DNA of 64,000 nt from Pyrenochaeta sp. MPI-SDFR-AT-0127 (Eukaryota; Ascomycota; Dothideomycetes; Pleosporales; Cucurbitariaceae): NCBI GenBank assembly GCA_020747015.1, contig JAGTJM010000001.1:1116001-1180000 (forward strand). Direction: 5' to 3'. Position numbers and translations under genes: made by a program. Below, piece after piece: positions 34,801 to 45,188 of this stretch. Position 1 is the first letter of the stretch; each line of letters opens with the position of its first letter. Under the pieces are notes generated by a model. That model was not told where the DNA came from. It searched no databases and saw only the letters and a program-made list of their open reading frames with translations.

Positions 34801-35859
34801 TTACATCTTACCACCAGTAAGCTCCTCGGCGACCTTCTTGACTCTTTCTTTAGCTAGACCAACACCCTCGCCACCCTTCAGTTTCTGCAGCATATCGCCC
34901 ACACCTTCGGGCATTGGCCCATGCCAGGGACTCAATCCTTCTTTGCCTTCGTGTCGTGGACCCATGTTGCCCTTGACGTCCCAGCCCATTGGTGACTCTT
35001 CAGTTCCAAAGGCCTTCTCAATCGCCTCGTCCAACTGCTGTTCATCCACGATGAACTCTCGGGCATTTGTGTATAAATCGTGGAGGCGGGATGTTCGCAC
35101 AGCTTGTACCTTGGCTACGCGGCGACCATAGGCCTTACGGCGGGCGTTCGTGATGGTCAGGCGGGAGGAGGCCGGTAGCTCGTCGGTGAGGAAGTCACGG
35201 ATACCTTTGGAGATGGATGTTTGTGTCAAGAGGTCGACTTCGCGGGAAGGAGCCGTGGCAACCTTTCGTCTAAAAGCTCCAATTTGTTGAATCTTGGATA
35301 GGTACTGAGCGTCCGATGTGGCTTTCCGCTCGTGGAGCTCCTTGACACCCTCTTGCAGCGCCGTTCTCCTCTTATCTGCGAGCCGCTGCTTGTATAGTCG
35401 GTAGTCTGCATCTCTGCTGTACGGCCCTGGGGCTTTGACTGTCTTGGGGGTGCGTGTGCTTCTGTCTAGAAAGGTTGCCGACTCCTTAGGGTGGGAGTTC
35501 CTCGTCTTGAAGATGTCACGTGGAATGGGCAGATGGCCCTTGACAGCCGGCTTGCTCGGGAACGTGGGCTGCAGCGGCTTGGGGACGTCAATGTAGTTTG
35601 GTGACTGCGGGCCGAGAGCAAGGCAGGAGGGCGTCGAGGACATGGAGCGCGCACAGCGGGTGCTGGCCCAGCCATTGACGGGCGTAGCCGTCGCCGGCAA
35701 TGCCGATGCAAGGCGGACAGGTATTCGGGGAGGCATTGCGATGGTACTGGCGCTGCAAACGCGATGCGGAGGTGCCTGCGGTGGTGTTGGTCGTGCCTGC
35801 TTCGAAAATGTCGGTGCCAAGGCTCTAGCGCATCCGCCCGCAAAGAAAAGTTGCGCCAA
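34801..35859 (-). CDS. PET123: Mitochondrial small ribosomal subunit protein mS26 (PET123 family)
   Basis: Structural protein of the mitochondrial small ribosomal subunit. Intronless, 352 aa from the ATG at 35859; the in-frame ATG at 35736 (PPRIPVRLASALPATATP) also yields a typical presequence and cannot be excluded. The conserved block SPNYIDVPKPLQPTFP with IPRDIFKTRN is the family hallmark near the mature N-terminus, followed by long basic helices (YRLYKQRLADKRRTALQEGV) and the NARRKAYGRRVAKVQ region. It faces NOG2 across only 68 bp (191 bp with the inner start), so the two share a promoter. The symbol follows the yeast orthologue. Confidence 0.85.
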   Translation of the reverse strand: MAQLFFAGGCARALAPTFSKQARPTPPQAPPHRVCSASTIAMPPRIPVRLASALPATATPVNGWASTRCARSMSSTPSCLALGPQSPNYIDVPKPLQPTFPSKPAVKGHLPIPRDIFKTRNSHPKESATFLDRSTRTPKTVKAPGPYSRDADYRLYKQRLADKRRTALQEGVKELHERKATSDAQYLSKIQQIGAFRRKVATAPSREVDLLTQTSISKGIRDFLTDELPASSRLTITNARRKAYGRRVAKVQAVRTSRLHDLYTNAREFIVDEQQLDEAIEKAFGTEESPMGWDVKGNMGPRHEGKEGLSPWHGPMPEGVGDMLQKLKGGEGVGLAKERVKKVAEELTGGKM

Positions 35860-35927
35860 AAATTGGGCCTCGCTCTTTTACTCTTTCGCTCATTCCACGC
35901 CTCGACGTTTGACAGGAAGCAGCTACC
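35860..35927. promoter_or_regulatory. Compact bidirectional promoter, mS26/NOG2
   Basis: Only 68 bp separate the outermost divergent start codons, so transcripts must have very short leaders or start inside the other gene's frame. It couples a mitochondrial ribosomal protein to a cytosolic ribosome-assembly GTPase. Confidence 0.6.
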
Positions 35928-38272
35928 ATGGGTACAGGCAAAAAAGAAGCCAGCCGCAAGGAGCGCCAGGGCAAGACCGGCGATGGCATGGGCAATGTCA
36001 AGGTCAAGGGCGAGAATTTCTACCGGTATGGTATGCACTTTGATTTGCGTACGCAAAAAAGTCGAACATACAGACAACTGACAGCTATGCAGATCTGCAA
36101 AGAAGGTCAAAGTCCTCAAGCGCTTGACCGACGGCAAGGCCCAGCGAAATGCCAAAGGAGACGTCACCAAAGCTGCTTCGTACCAGTCCCGTGAAGCACC
36201 CGTTGCCCGCGTAGAGCCTAATCGCAAGTGGTTCAACAACACCCGTGTCATCTCCCAGGATGCCCTCGAGTCGTTCCGCTCTGCAGTGCAGGCGCAGGCC
36301 TCAGACCCAACCACATATCTCATGAAGCGCAACAAGCTCCCCATGAGCTTGATTGAGGAGAAGGGCAACATCAACGGCCTCAAGGAGCACGCGGCCAAGA
36401 TTGCCGTCGAGTCCCAACCTTTTTCAGATACCTTCGGGCCCAAGGCGCAGCGTAAGAGGCCAAAACTAGACTTCAGCTCCCTCGAAGATCTCGCTGGTAG
36501 GACAGGCACTATGCACGAAACCTATCTAGAGCGACTGGAGCAAGCCAAGCTGCTCTCAGGAACTTCTGGCGACCCCGAGGCCGATAACAACAACCCCAAT
36601 GGCGAGCTTACCTCGGCGAGGGAGTTCATCTTCATGAAGGGTACAAGCAAACGCATCTGGAACGAGCTGTACAAGGTCATCGACTCCAGCGATGTCATTC
36701 TACACGTTCTCGACGCCCGCGATCCAGACGGTACTCGATGTAGAAGTGTAGAAAAGTACATTCGAACCGAGGCACCGCACAAGCATCTTGTTTTCGTGCT
36801 TAACAAGGTCGACCTTGTCCCGTCGAAAGTAGCAGTAAGTCCATTTTCTTATCATTATTTCCTTACGTCCGTTGATTACATTTGTAATCACCACACGACC
36901 CCTCCTTAAGTCAAGGACCTTTACCTTCTTCCATGAATCGGTTCTGTTACAAGTTGGGAAGAGCAAAAGTAACTCGCTTGCCCAAGGTCGTTTTGGCCGC
37001 GGGTAGACTGGCTTCCGTTTTGGTTGCCGGTCAATAGAGTCGCGCGTGATTTGTTTGAGTTGAGGACCGTCTCTGCTTCAGCAGCTAGGTGGCGATTCTC
37101 TTAGTAATATTTCGCACATTCCTTCAGCTATGCATTTGATTTATGACACTGTCAGTAGCGTTAGCTGATAATTGATAGGCTGCTTGGGTTCGGCATTTGA
37201 GCAAAGAGTTCCCCACTCTAGGTATGTCAACTGTTGTCAAGTGTCTTTTGGAGGTATTCTAACTAATTTTTAGCCTTTCATGCATCCATCAACAACAGCT
37301 TTGGCAAAGGTTCGCTCATCGCTCTACTCCGCCAATTCTCCTCTCTCCACAGCGATCGCAAGCAAATCTCGGTCGGCATGGTCGGTTACCCCAACACAGG
37401 AAAGTCTTCCATCATCAACACGCTGCGGAAAAAGAAGGTCTGCGTTGTCGCACCTATTGCAGGTGAAACCAAAGTTTGGCAGTACATCACACTCATGAAA
37501 CGTATCTACATGATAGATTGCCCTGGTATCGTCCCGCCGAACCAGAATGACACGGATGAGGACCTGCTCTTAAGAGGTAGTGTGCGCGTTGAGAATGTTG
37601 AGTATCCAGCACAGTATATCGAGGCCGTGCTTCGACGTGTGCAGCCAAAGCACCTTCAACGAACGTATGATATCAAGGATTATGATGGCGATGCAGTCAC
37701 CTTCCTTGAAATTCTATGCAGAAAGAGTGGACGTTTGCTGAAGGGTGGTGAGGCAGATATTGATGGGGCTGCCAAGATGGTGTTGAATGACTGGTAAGTT
37801 CTTGCATGCACTCCACAAGAGCTAGCCACTGACTGAAGGTCTTAGGATACGCGGCAAGATTCCGTGGTTCACCCCGCCTCCGTATAAAGAAGGTGAAGGC
37901 GAAAGCGGAGGACCTGTGAAGGAGGGCCGAGAAGGGAAATTAGGAGAGATGAGCAAAAAGAGGAAGCGCGGAGTTGAGGGTGGAACTACTCCCAGTGTCA
38001 CAGCTACTGCCGATACAACTAGCGCACTTCAAGATAGCGAGGACGAGGACGATGGCGACTTTTCCGGCTTCAGTGACGATGAGGGGTTGCGGCTTGGCAG
38101 TGAAGAGGACGACGATGAAGAGGAGGTTTCTGACGTTGAGCAAGAGGAAGGAACCCTACTGAATGAGTCAGCCGAGGATGAGGATACTGAAGACGATGAG
38201 GAAGTCGAAGAAGAAGTTGCTGCGATATCACAAGCCCTATCTAAAGCAAAGAAGCGGCAACGGACAGTATGA
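35928..38272 (+). CDS. NOG2: Nucleolar GTP-binding protein 2 (pre-60S assembly GTPase)
   Basis: Circularly permuted GTPase of the nucleolus and nucleoplasm that binds pre-60S particles near helix 69 and is needed for 27S pre-rRNA maturation and export. Five exons (35928-36025, 36093-36834, 37179-37221, 37274-37793, 37846-38272) give 609 aa. The N-terminal NGP1-type domain has KRLTDGKAQRNAKGDVTKAA and NRKWFNNTRVIS; G motifs appear in permuted order: G4 NKVDLVP, G1 GYPNTGKSS, G3 DCPGI. Exon 3 is only 43 bp, encoding AWVRHLSKEFPTL. The C-terminus is Lys-rich then strongly acidic (repeated Glu/Asp), as in the family. Intron 2 (36835-37178, 344 bp) is about six times the usual length here and carries an H/ACA snoRNA, annotated separately. 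Confidence 0.95.
36898..37121 (+). ncRNA. snR191: Intron-encoded H/ACA snoRNA, snR191-like
   Basis: Seen by hand-folding NOG2 intron 2. 5' hairpin: lower stem CCC..CTT/AAG..GGG (36900-36907 with 36951-36958), left guide AGUCA (36909-36913), upper stem AGGACC/GGUUCU (36914-36919/36940-36945), right guide GUUAC (36946-36950), then H box AGAGCA at 36960-36965, 14 nt from the pocket. 3' hairpin: lower stem GCG-U-GAU/AUU-U-CGC (37044-37050/37109-37115), left guide GAGU (37057-37060), imperfect upper stem 37062-37100, right guide UAGU (37102-37105), and ACA at 37116-37118, again 14 nt away. An extra 7-bp hairpin (GACUGGC/GCCGGUC, 37006-37012/37026-37032) lies between. Pocket 1 pairs with GUAAC-U-A-UGACU, pocket 2 with ACUA-U-G-ACUC, both in 25S helix 69. 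Yeast snR191, also in the NOG2 intron, guides these two sites. Ends are approximate. Confidence 0.82.
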
Positions 38273-38364
38273 AAGTAGTCCATGATTGAAACGATACCCC
38301 AACCCCCTGACGGCTACGAACACGATATTTTTCAGGAAGTTGCATAAGCCACACCCTGTGCAAC

Positions 38365-39636
38365 TTAGCCCTCTTTCTCCCATTGCCGCCCACTCCAAAG
38401 CTTCCCTGTAGTCCAAAGCCAATAGTCCCGTCCTTTGATAATCCACACCAACCAACTTGGCAATCGCCAGCCCATCGCAGCCCCTACGCCTTTACTCTTC
38501 CCAATGGGCACGAGTTGCGTTTCTCGTGTGTCCTCCTTGAAGAGCTTGTCCGGCCCAACCTCGTGCTCTGGCTTGCCAGTGTCTGTGAGTAAATCGCGCT
38601 TGATATTCGCCCCGAGAACTGGAATTGCGGCGATGATATTATGAATTGCTGGACGCGCAGAAGATGACACGTCGCCAATTGCATATATAAGGGGACCTGC
38701 ATCTCGAACTCGGTAGGTGGTTGAACTTGTGATAACTCGTCTACTCCCATCAAGAAGTGCCTTCGACAGGAAAGAGGTGTTTGGTCGAGTGCCGGTCGTT
38801 GGGATATACAAATCTGCCTCTAGGGATGTGTCGTTACTGAGCGCCAAGATGACTTTGTGGACTAGAGACGAGATGTCAAGCCCAGCCATGGGCGGTGAGA
38901 CATGGGAGACCTTTGTTTCTTTGATAATAGTCACGCCTACGGTGGCAAGATACTGCTCTGCCGTCCTAGCGATCGATGGTCTCAAAGCCGGAAGAATTTC
39001 ATGGCCTGACGTAATAAGCGTGATGGCGACTTTGGGATTGCCTCGTCTCGATGCAAGCCATCCTGTTCTTCCATTGAGATGTTCGCCCAGCTCACCTGCT
39101 ACCTCAACGCCAGCAGGCCCACCCCCAGCAATGACTATACTCTTCGCAGACGACAGCGCGTTGCGAAACACTCCCCAGGCTTCGCGCAGAGCTATCTCAT
39201 CGGTATTCAAGCCAAGAAGCGGTGAAGGCGTCGAAGCCCCGGTTGCAATTACCAGCGCGTGAAAGTTGAGCACCACAACCTCCGTGCCATTCAACTTGAC
39301 GGTGACATCTCGCTTTTTATGGTCGACCTGCGTGGCTGTCCCGTGCACGAACTTCCAGCTCCCAGGCTCATACTGCTCAAGCTGCTTCTTTACATCGACA
39401 AACAGCTTGTCCTGGGGAAACATGTCGTCTGAGATGAGTGCGCGCGGACATGCCGGACGACACATGGCTTGCGATGAGGAGCTAATTAGTACAACTTGGT
39501 ACAATGCCTCTTTTGCTAGGGCCGGGAGGACATGTTTGAGGAGGTAGTGCGTGATAGAGAGACCGCCGTAGGAGCCACCAAGGACTAGGATAGGTTTGAT
39601 TTCCGGCCTCGAAAGGGAGAGTGGAGACGATGACAT
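38365..39636 (-). CDS. FAD-dependent NAD(P)H oxidoreductase, AIF/AMID-like
   Basis: Single-exon, 423 aa. Two dinucleotide-binding folds are clear: the FAD-binding LVLGGSYGGLSITHYL at the N-terminus and the NAD(P)H-binding IVIAGGGPAGVEVAGELGEH in the middle, plus ALVIATGAST between them and the C-terminal FAD motif LIYAIGDVSS. Length and order fit the apoptosis-inducing-factor-like, AMID/FSP1 branch of type-II NADH-dehydrogenase relatives, which reduce quinones at membranes or lipid droplets. There is no mitochondrial presequence and no transmembrane segment; the C-terminus has a Trp-rich stretch (WLVWIIKGRDYWLW) that could touch membranes. It is convergent with NOG2 (92 bp between stops). Confidence 0.88.
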   Translation of the reverse strand: MSSSPLSLSRPEIKPILVLGGSYGGLSITHYLLKHVLPALAKEALYQVVLISSSSQAMCRPACPRALISDDMFPQDKLFVDVKKQLEQYEPGSWKFVHGTATQVDHKKRDVTVKLNGTEVVVLNFHALVIATGASTPSPLLGLNTDEIALREAWGVFRNALSSAKSIVIAGGGPAGVEVAGELGEHLNGRTGWLASRRGNPKVAITLITSGHEILPALRPSIARTAEQYLATVGVTIIKETKVSHVSPPMAGLDISSLVHKVILALSNDTSLEADLYIPTTGTRPNTSFLSKALLDGSRRVITSSTTYRVRDAGPLIYAIGDVSSSARPAIHNIIAAIPVLGANIKRDLLTDTGKPEHEVGPDKLFKEDTRETQLVPIGKSKGVGAAMGWRLPSWLVWIIKGRDYWLWTTGKLWSGRQWEKEG

Positions 39637-40356
39637 ACTCGCGTAGAGAAACTTGTGACAATAAACTCGATGACTAGTCTGGCTCTCCTCAAAAGTAGTG
39701 ATTCAAAAGTTTATAAATTATACTGAAGAGAGATAGCGATTCAAGAGATGAGACCATGTCAACTAGGGTGCTCTTTCCTTGAATGCGGATATATGGTCCG
39801 GCCCTCGGTCATCTGAAGGTCAAGTCCGAGTGGGCCGAAAGCCACCAATATCTTGCGGTCTTAAAGGGAATGGTTCTCACCTTCTTTCCCTCATTTGTGT
39901 CTAATTAAATCAAGGCTTTCTCCAAAAGGTCAGCTTATCCTGTTACAGTGGCGGTGAATAACTCTAATTTCTCCCTTTTTCTAGGTCATAGAGGCTATGT
40001 ACAAAGGCTTAGCTACTACCTCTTTGGACTGCCAACACTCCGTCTCCGAACTGCTGCTCTCGACTAACAGCTCAGCCTCCTACCTCTAATTCTCCAATAC
40101 TTAATGCTACTTCTCGAAATGAGGTGAACATCAGGATTAGAATCGTTACTTTGACGAAGCCTCTAGTACATCAACTGGAGTATGGTAATCGATGGCTACG
40201 TTCAATTTGTTCACAAACAGCCGAATATAACGAAAGATATGGTCATGATTAACCTGGTGTATGTCGGGGCTACCTAACTAGCATAACTTCCAATTAAAGC
40301 AAATTCTGCGTTCCCTTTGTTTTCATTCCACGCGACAATTATGTCTTTCCTCATCA
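39637..40356. other. Intergenic, no gene recognised
   Basis: AT-rich region between the oxidoreductase promoter and the 3' end of the esterase. No gene or repeat structure identified. Confidence 0.6.
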
Positions 40357-41376
40357 TCACACAAATTGGGAAAAGAACTGCCAATTGTTCGCAGGAGTAA
40401 AACTTGTAGCAGCTCCCGAATCCTTTGGAGCTGGAATATGTCCTCCGTCATATACCGTCCAGGTAAGAGGGTGTCCAGCCGAGCAACCTGAGTACACCAC
40501 ATTCCTGTGACCGCCGCTAGGAGGCGCCGGTTCAGAGGCCTGAGGAGTGCAGCCATTATTCTTCCTATAAATGATAAAATTAGCATTAAGTAGTTCCGAA
40601 CGAATTGTTCAATGCTCAGAGTCTTAGACAGTGCCCTCGAGCCAAAAACCGCTCTTTACAGAGCTGAGCTTCCACGATACACAATTAGAAGGGAAGGAGA
40701 TACTAGGGAAGACTTACACGAATTGATCTCGAATTGATCTTCCCGCTGAGATGGGCAGTGTTGTATCCTGAGTGCCATGCTGGATGTACATGGCAACAGG
40801 CGACGTCCCACCTGAGCATCCACTAATCAAAGCACCCACGTTGACTGCAACGGCGCGGAAAACGTTGGGCCTCGCACAAGCGAGAGCATACGACATACCG
40901 GCGCCGTAACTGTGGCCCATGGCGAAAATGAGGTTTTGGTTGACGCAGAGGCCGTTCTGAATGGTGCTAATCATGATATCGGTGAATGCAACATCCTGGC
41001 CGTTCTTGTTCGCCCAACCTTGGTACTTGGTCGAGCTACCCTGGTCCGGCCCTTCGAAGAGCCCTTCAGGCACGACGTATATCACGCTATTGTTGGTGTC
41101 GAGAGGAGGAAGGCCATAGAACGATGGCGCATATCCTCCATTAATGATCTGACTGGCGCTGCCATGGGCCCAATGGTACTCGAAGATGAGGCGGTATTCC
41201 CGGTTCTGGTCATAGTTTGCCGGTAGGCGGACGTAGTATGAACGGTTTACGCCATTCACAGATATTGTGCGGTTTCCAGTAGTTATAGTTGGTGATTTGC
41301 CGCATCCTGGAGATGCAACCGCCATGACACCGCTCAGTATTGGGAAAACCACCATCAAAGCAGCGAGAAGCTTCAT
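40357..41376 (-). CDS. Secreted CE1-type esterase (feruloyl esterase / PHB-depolymerase-like)
   Basis: Predicted secreted alpha/beta hydrolase, probably releasing ferulic or acetyl groups from plant cell-wall xylan. Two exons (41376-40718, 40564-40357) give 288 aa; the 153-bp intron is long for this locus. Signal peptide MKLLAALMVVFPILSGVMA. The catalytic triad is visible: Ser in the nucleophile elbow GHSYGAGMS, Asp in HGTQDTTLPI, and His in YDGGHIPAP, the last encoded by exon 2. The start RTISVNGVNRSYYVRLP and the GCGKSP N-terminus match fungal feruloyl esterase family members. There is no carbohydrate-binding module. A TATATAAG-like element lies about 100 bp upstream of the start. Confidence 0.9.
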
Positions 41377-43048
41377 CTTGGCTTGTATCGTGCTTCAGGA
41401 TAAGTAAAAAGAGATTTATCGCAACGAAGTTGATCGTGTGGTGTCTGATACACTCTAGGATACAGAGGCTTCCTATACTTATATAGTAGGACCATCGTTG
41501 CTAACACCAGAATAAGTGCATAAATTGCAGTTCTAAAGATCCAATACAAGTGTTGGTAAGATTTGGTTCAATATAGTGCTAATCAATGCATGGAGGAGAA
41601 ATGAGGCAGTTCGGTATAGATTGCACCGGACGAGCTGGAGAGCATGATACTTGAAGACGATGATAGCTACACTACCAGTCAAGATTTGCAACATATCCCT
41701 GAATATGCACCAACTCAGGTAAAAAGGAAGATAATCTATCAAGTGCCGCCCGTCCCCCGCTTTTTTGTGCCCTTAGATCTTCCATGTGACAATCAATAAC
41801 AAGTTAAGCCCTAGCAATTCGGCACTGCGAGTGACTAAAAACGCATTTAAAACTTGCCTCGGGTATTTCTTAGTCCAGATTTCGATGCAAAGCGGGTAAC
41901 TCAGTCTGGGGAACATGTTCTAGTGGCAAAGGCGGGCGAGCTCTGAACCTCCCGCTGATTTCGGTTAGGGGTTCAATGGATGGTACTACCAAGCGGCCCA
42001 GCGGCTAGCGGCTTATTCGATCAGGCACTGGGCCATAAGCCGGGCCCATACATAACCAGAAATGATGATGCTTAGATTGGCAGTCGACATTGTATAGCTC
42101 CCAGTTTCAACCTCAGTCCAGGCTCAGGTACACTGAACTCGGCCCACTATCCATATCTACTGCCTCTACGGCCTCCAGGTCATCAAGGATACCTTGTGAA
42201 GATCCCTAGTAAGCATAGCAGAGTGCTATTTACCCTTGCTGCCCTAAGACAGTGCACCAGTATAATCGCCGCGGGCTCTCGTCACCTCTGATCCCTTCGT
42301 AGCCTACCTAGGATAACTTGTCTACGCCTGTGATGAGCCTTACCTAGGTCATACTGTTGAAAGGCAATTTAAATTGTTTTGAATATCGTATATAGTCTAC
42401 AGAGCGCAAGGGTCTATGGTGGGATGTTGATCTTGCAAGACTATTAGCCGAAGTTGACCCGGTCCCGAGGCTTAGCGCTTAAATTTAGCAGGAGCCTGGG
42501 GATGCCTCATCAGGAGCGTTCCGAAACGTAATGTCTCGGAAGACGACATTGCATGCCAATTAGGTTGCTGTTCGTATGATTCGTTGCGGATATGGCCCCG
42601 CCGCTCGACCGTTACAAGCTCCAGTCCGAGTGATGCCATCCATATCTTGAGGTCGTATTTGATATCGCTTCTCTCATAAATTGCATACGTTGAGGGGTCA
42701 GAAAGTCTACTAATTCCTTGAGGTTCATTTTCCACGAGCTTCTCATACGCCAATCGCTTTCTCTTTCCGCCTCTTTCCGTCCGGTAAGTAAGAAGCCTTG
42801 ACAAGGAAGATCAAGCTCCCTTGATATATTCCTACTCTTTGAGCAAAACAACCCGATTCCCTCTCTGCCCCGCTGAACAAAGTCAAAGAGCTTTTACGCA
42901 AGGTTGTCTGGAGTCGATGGCGAGCATATGCCCAGAGCTAGGCCTTTGGTGGAGAAAGACTGCTTCGACTGCGGCAATCAGTGGCCAGCTCGAATGAATT
43001 GTTCTGCAAATCCAATACAAAATCATGACAGTGTGATCAAGGCATTGA
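41377..43048. other. Intergenic, possibly decayed sequence
   Basis: Contains the esterase promoter and then about 1.2 kb without any sustained coding frame but with moderate GC (41850-42450), which looks like worn-down former sequence, perhaps an old repeat. No terminal repeats, target-site duplications or transposase/reverse-transcriptase motifs could be read. A minus-strand frame at 42472-42804 lacks an ATG. Confidence 0.4.
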
Positions 43049-43381
43049 CGTATTCTTATCCCTGTGGTACGCTTCTTCTTGAACCCCAAGCATTTCAGAA
43101 AGCAAACGTCGAGATTGTTTCTTTGCCTTGTGCTCTATCACAATCCATGGGTTCTAACAACGCGCTCGAGGTTCAATCAGATGATCAAGTCTATCGACAT
43201 GGTATGTCTTCGACAAGCTATGATGGCAGATATATAGGTTGGTGCTGCCATCGGTCAAGGTACGATGCTGACGGATGATGCTTGGTTGATAGGTAGTCTC
43301 TCAGTGGTAGCTAACATTGCCACTGCGCAAGCAATCAAGGAGGCCTTGAACCCAGAATTGAGCGCAATGAAGCATGTGTGA
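43049..43381 (+). pseudogene. Gene fragment or very short-intron gene end, unknown family
   Basis: The frame ending at the stop 43379-43381 reads convincingly as protein: VGAAIGQGTMLTDDAWLIGS, then SVVANIATAQAIKEALNPEL. Just upstream, the same frame reads LYHNPWVLTTRSRFNQMIKS. The two parts are separated by a TAG stop at 43235-43237, or by a 36-bp GT-AG segment (43202-43237) that would be unusually short for an intron. No start codon or upstream exon was found. A second frame (42904-43278) is also open across the region. It is either a decayed gene or the 3' part of one whose 5' exons I could not resolve. Confidence 0.35.
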
Positions 43382-43978
43382 TGGCGGGCATATCGTAAAG
43401 GCGTAATGGCACCGATGCCCAAAGTACGAGCATAGGCGCTACTAATTTCAATTGCGTTAGATAGTTGCTGATGCGATTCTAGAATCCTGGTGGAGAAAAA
43501 CAACCCTGAACATGCATTATCACTGCCCTATCTAGCTGTTTTGCTTTGTTAGCGCCATCTTCAACATGACCAGAATGCGTCTACAGCGGTTGCATTTTGC
43601 CCCCAGATTCCGAAACTCCTATCACAAGATGCCTAAACAAAGCATCATCGGGAGCAGAGTACCATGTGCGGCTCCACGTACAGAAGAATTGAAAGGTTGC
43701 GGTCATACATCAAGGTCCGACAGCCTTGCCTACGAAGCTATGATTGTGTGGTTCTGATTATGGCCGACCAATGGCAATCCAGGCAAATGTGCCGCCTGGC
43801 AATTCCGCAGGTTCCCCACACCTTTCCGACATCGCCTGGCCGCCGGCGGGAGAACGTATATCCACCCATAGATGCCCTCATATTCCAAGCCTAGAATTAC
43901 AAGTCTTTTGTTATTAGGACCTGTTTGTACATATCTTCACAGAAAAGAAATCAATCAGCATTTCCACATAACATCACA
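43382..43978. other. Intergenic, no gene recognised
   Basis: Promoter region of the FAH-family gene. No other feature supported. Confidence 0.6.
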
Positions 43979-44934
43979 ATGGCGCCAAACTGGGACAGAC
44001 TTATTCGCTTCATCGCAACAGATGGCCGAGAGCTACGAGGGGAGCCCATCCTACCCTCTGCAGATTTCGACGTGGGCACAACAACTGAAGAGACGGGATT
44101 GAAGGCCAAGGTCATTGATGTCAAGAACGGCGATGTCTTCGACCCTGCGACAAAAGTAACAGAGGAGACTGTTACAGTCAAGAAACTCCTTGGTCCCGTG
44201 ACCACAGACGAAGTACCCATTATCCGCTGCATTGGATTGAACTTCATCAAGCACAGTACGACATCAACTCTGATATTCCAGGTGCGAACAAGCATGTACT
44301 GACAGAAAATCGTCTAGTTCAAGAAGGAGGCCGCACCCTTCCCCCATTCCCCTCCACATTCATCAAGGCCAACACGTGCCTAAACGACCACAATGGCACG
44401 ATTGTGATTCCCAAGATAGCACAGGACAGCCAAGCAGACTATGAAGGCGAGCTGTGCTTCATCATTTCCAAGGACGCCAAAGACGTCTCGGAAGAAGAAG
44501 CATACGACTACATTGGCGGCTACATGTCCGGCAACGATGTTTCGTCGCGGAAACTGCAGCGTGACCCGCTCCTTGCCGGCACCGTGCCGCAATGGAACTT
44601 TAGCAAAGGTTTCGATACTTATGCGCCTGTTGGGCCGCAGATTGTGTCTACGAAGATTGTTCCGGATCCAAGCAAACTCCACCTCAAGACTATTGTGAAT
44701 GGAGAGTTGAGGCAGAATGAAGGCATCGATGACTTGCTGTTCAAAGTACCGTATCTGGTCAGCTATTGCAGTCAGGGCACCACGCTGAAGAAGGGAACGG
44801 TGGTGATGACGGGGACGTGCGCGGGTGTAGGGTATGCCATGAAGAACCCGCAATTTTTGAAGCCGGGAGATGTGGTCGAGGTCAACTTGAGCCCGTCAAT
44901 CGGAACGCTGAGGAACGTGGTGGAGTATGCATAG
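43979..44934 (+). CDS. Fumarylacetoacetate hydrolase (FAH) family protein
   Basis: Metal-dependent C-C hydrolase or decarboxylase acting on small beta-keto acids (acylpyruvases, oxaloacetate decarboxylases and related enzymes). Two exons (43979-44255, 44318-44934; 62-bp intron) give 297 aa. The start of the FAH domain, IIRCIGLNFIKH, is split by the intron from QEGGRTLPPFPSTFIK. Metal ligands are seen in DYEGELCFII (Glu-x-Glu) and the Asp of GNDVSSRKLQ, followed by GFDTYAPVGPQIV and the C-terminal GTCAGVGYAMKNPQFLKPGD. Without the N-terminal SH3-like domain of true fumarylacetoacetase, it belongs to the short bacterial-like FAHD group. No tyrosine-catabolism genes lie nearby, so the pathway is open. 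Confidence 0.9.
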
Positions 44935-45188
44935 GCAGTGATTTCGTGCGTAAGCTCATAGTCATGGCCAAATTCGCATCTTGGATTGTTCTCTGCATTT
45001 ATTATCAGATTTCGGGCATTAAAAGTCTGTCATCTTTCTCTCTTTTTCTTGTCTATCAGAGCTTCTTAGACATAAAAGCCTAATGTACTACTGACCTGGA
45101 CAGCGAATCGATGGTTGTCTGCATGATTTCATTATCTATTACCTCCTCTCTCTATCGCTTTTGCAAATGTCAGGACCTGAAGAACCCC

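Noticed and set aside
35466..36509. 347-codon minus-strand open frame spanning the mS26/NOG2 promoter
   Set aside because: Antisense to NOG2 exon 2 and out of frame with mS26; no conserved content.
41885..41985. tRNA-like look: GCGGG/CCCGC hairpin at 41932-41955 followed by GGTTCAATGG resembling a B box
   Set aside because: No acceptor stem, D arm or properly sized anticodon loop can be formed; the hairpin loop is 14 nt.
41850..42450. Transposon remnant
   Set aside because: Composition looks eroded, but no terminal repeats, target duplications or element-encoded motifs could be read, so no element is claimed.
42472..42804. 110-codon minus-strand frame with coding-like sequence
   Set aside because: No ATG in the frame and no acceptor site that would connect it to an upstream exon.
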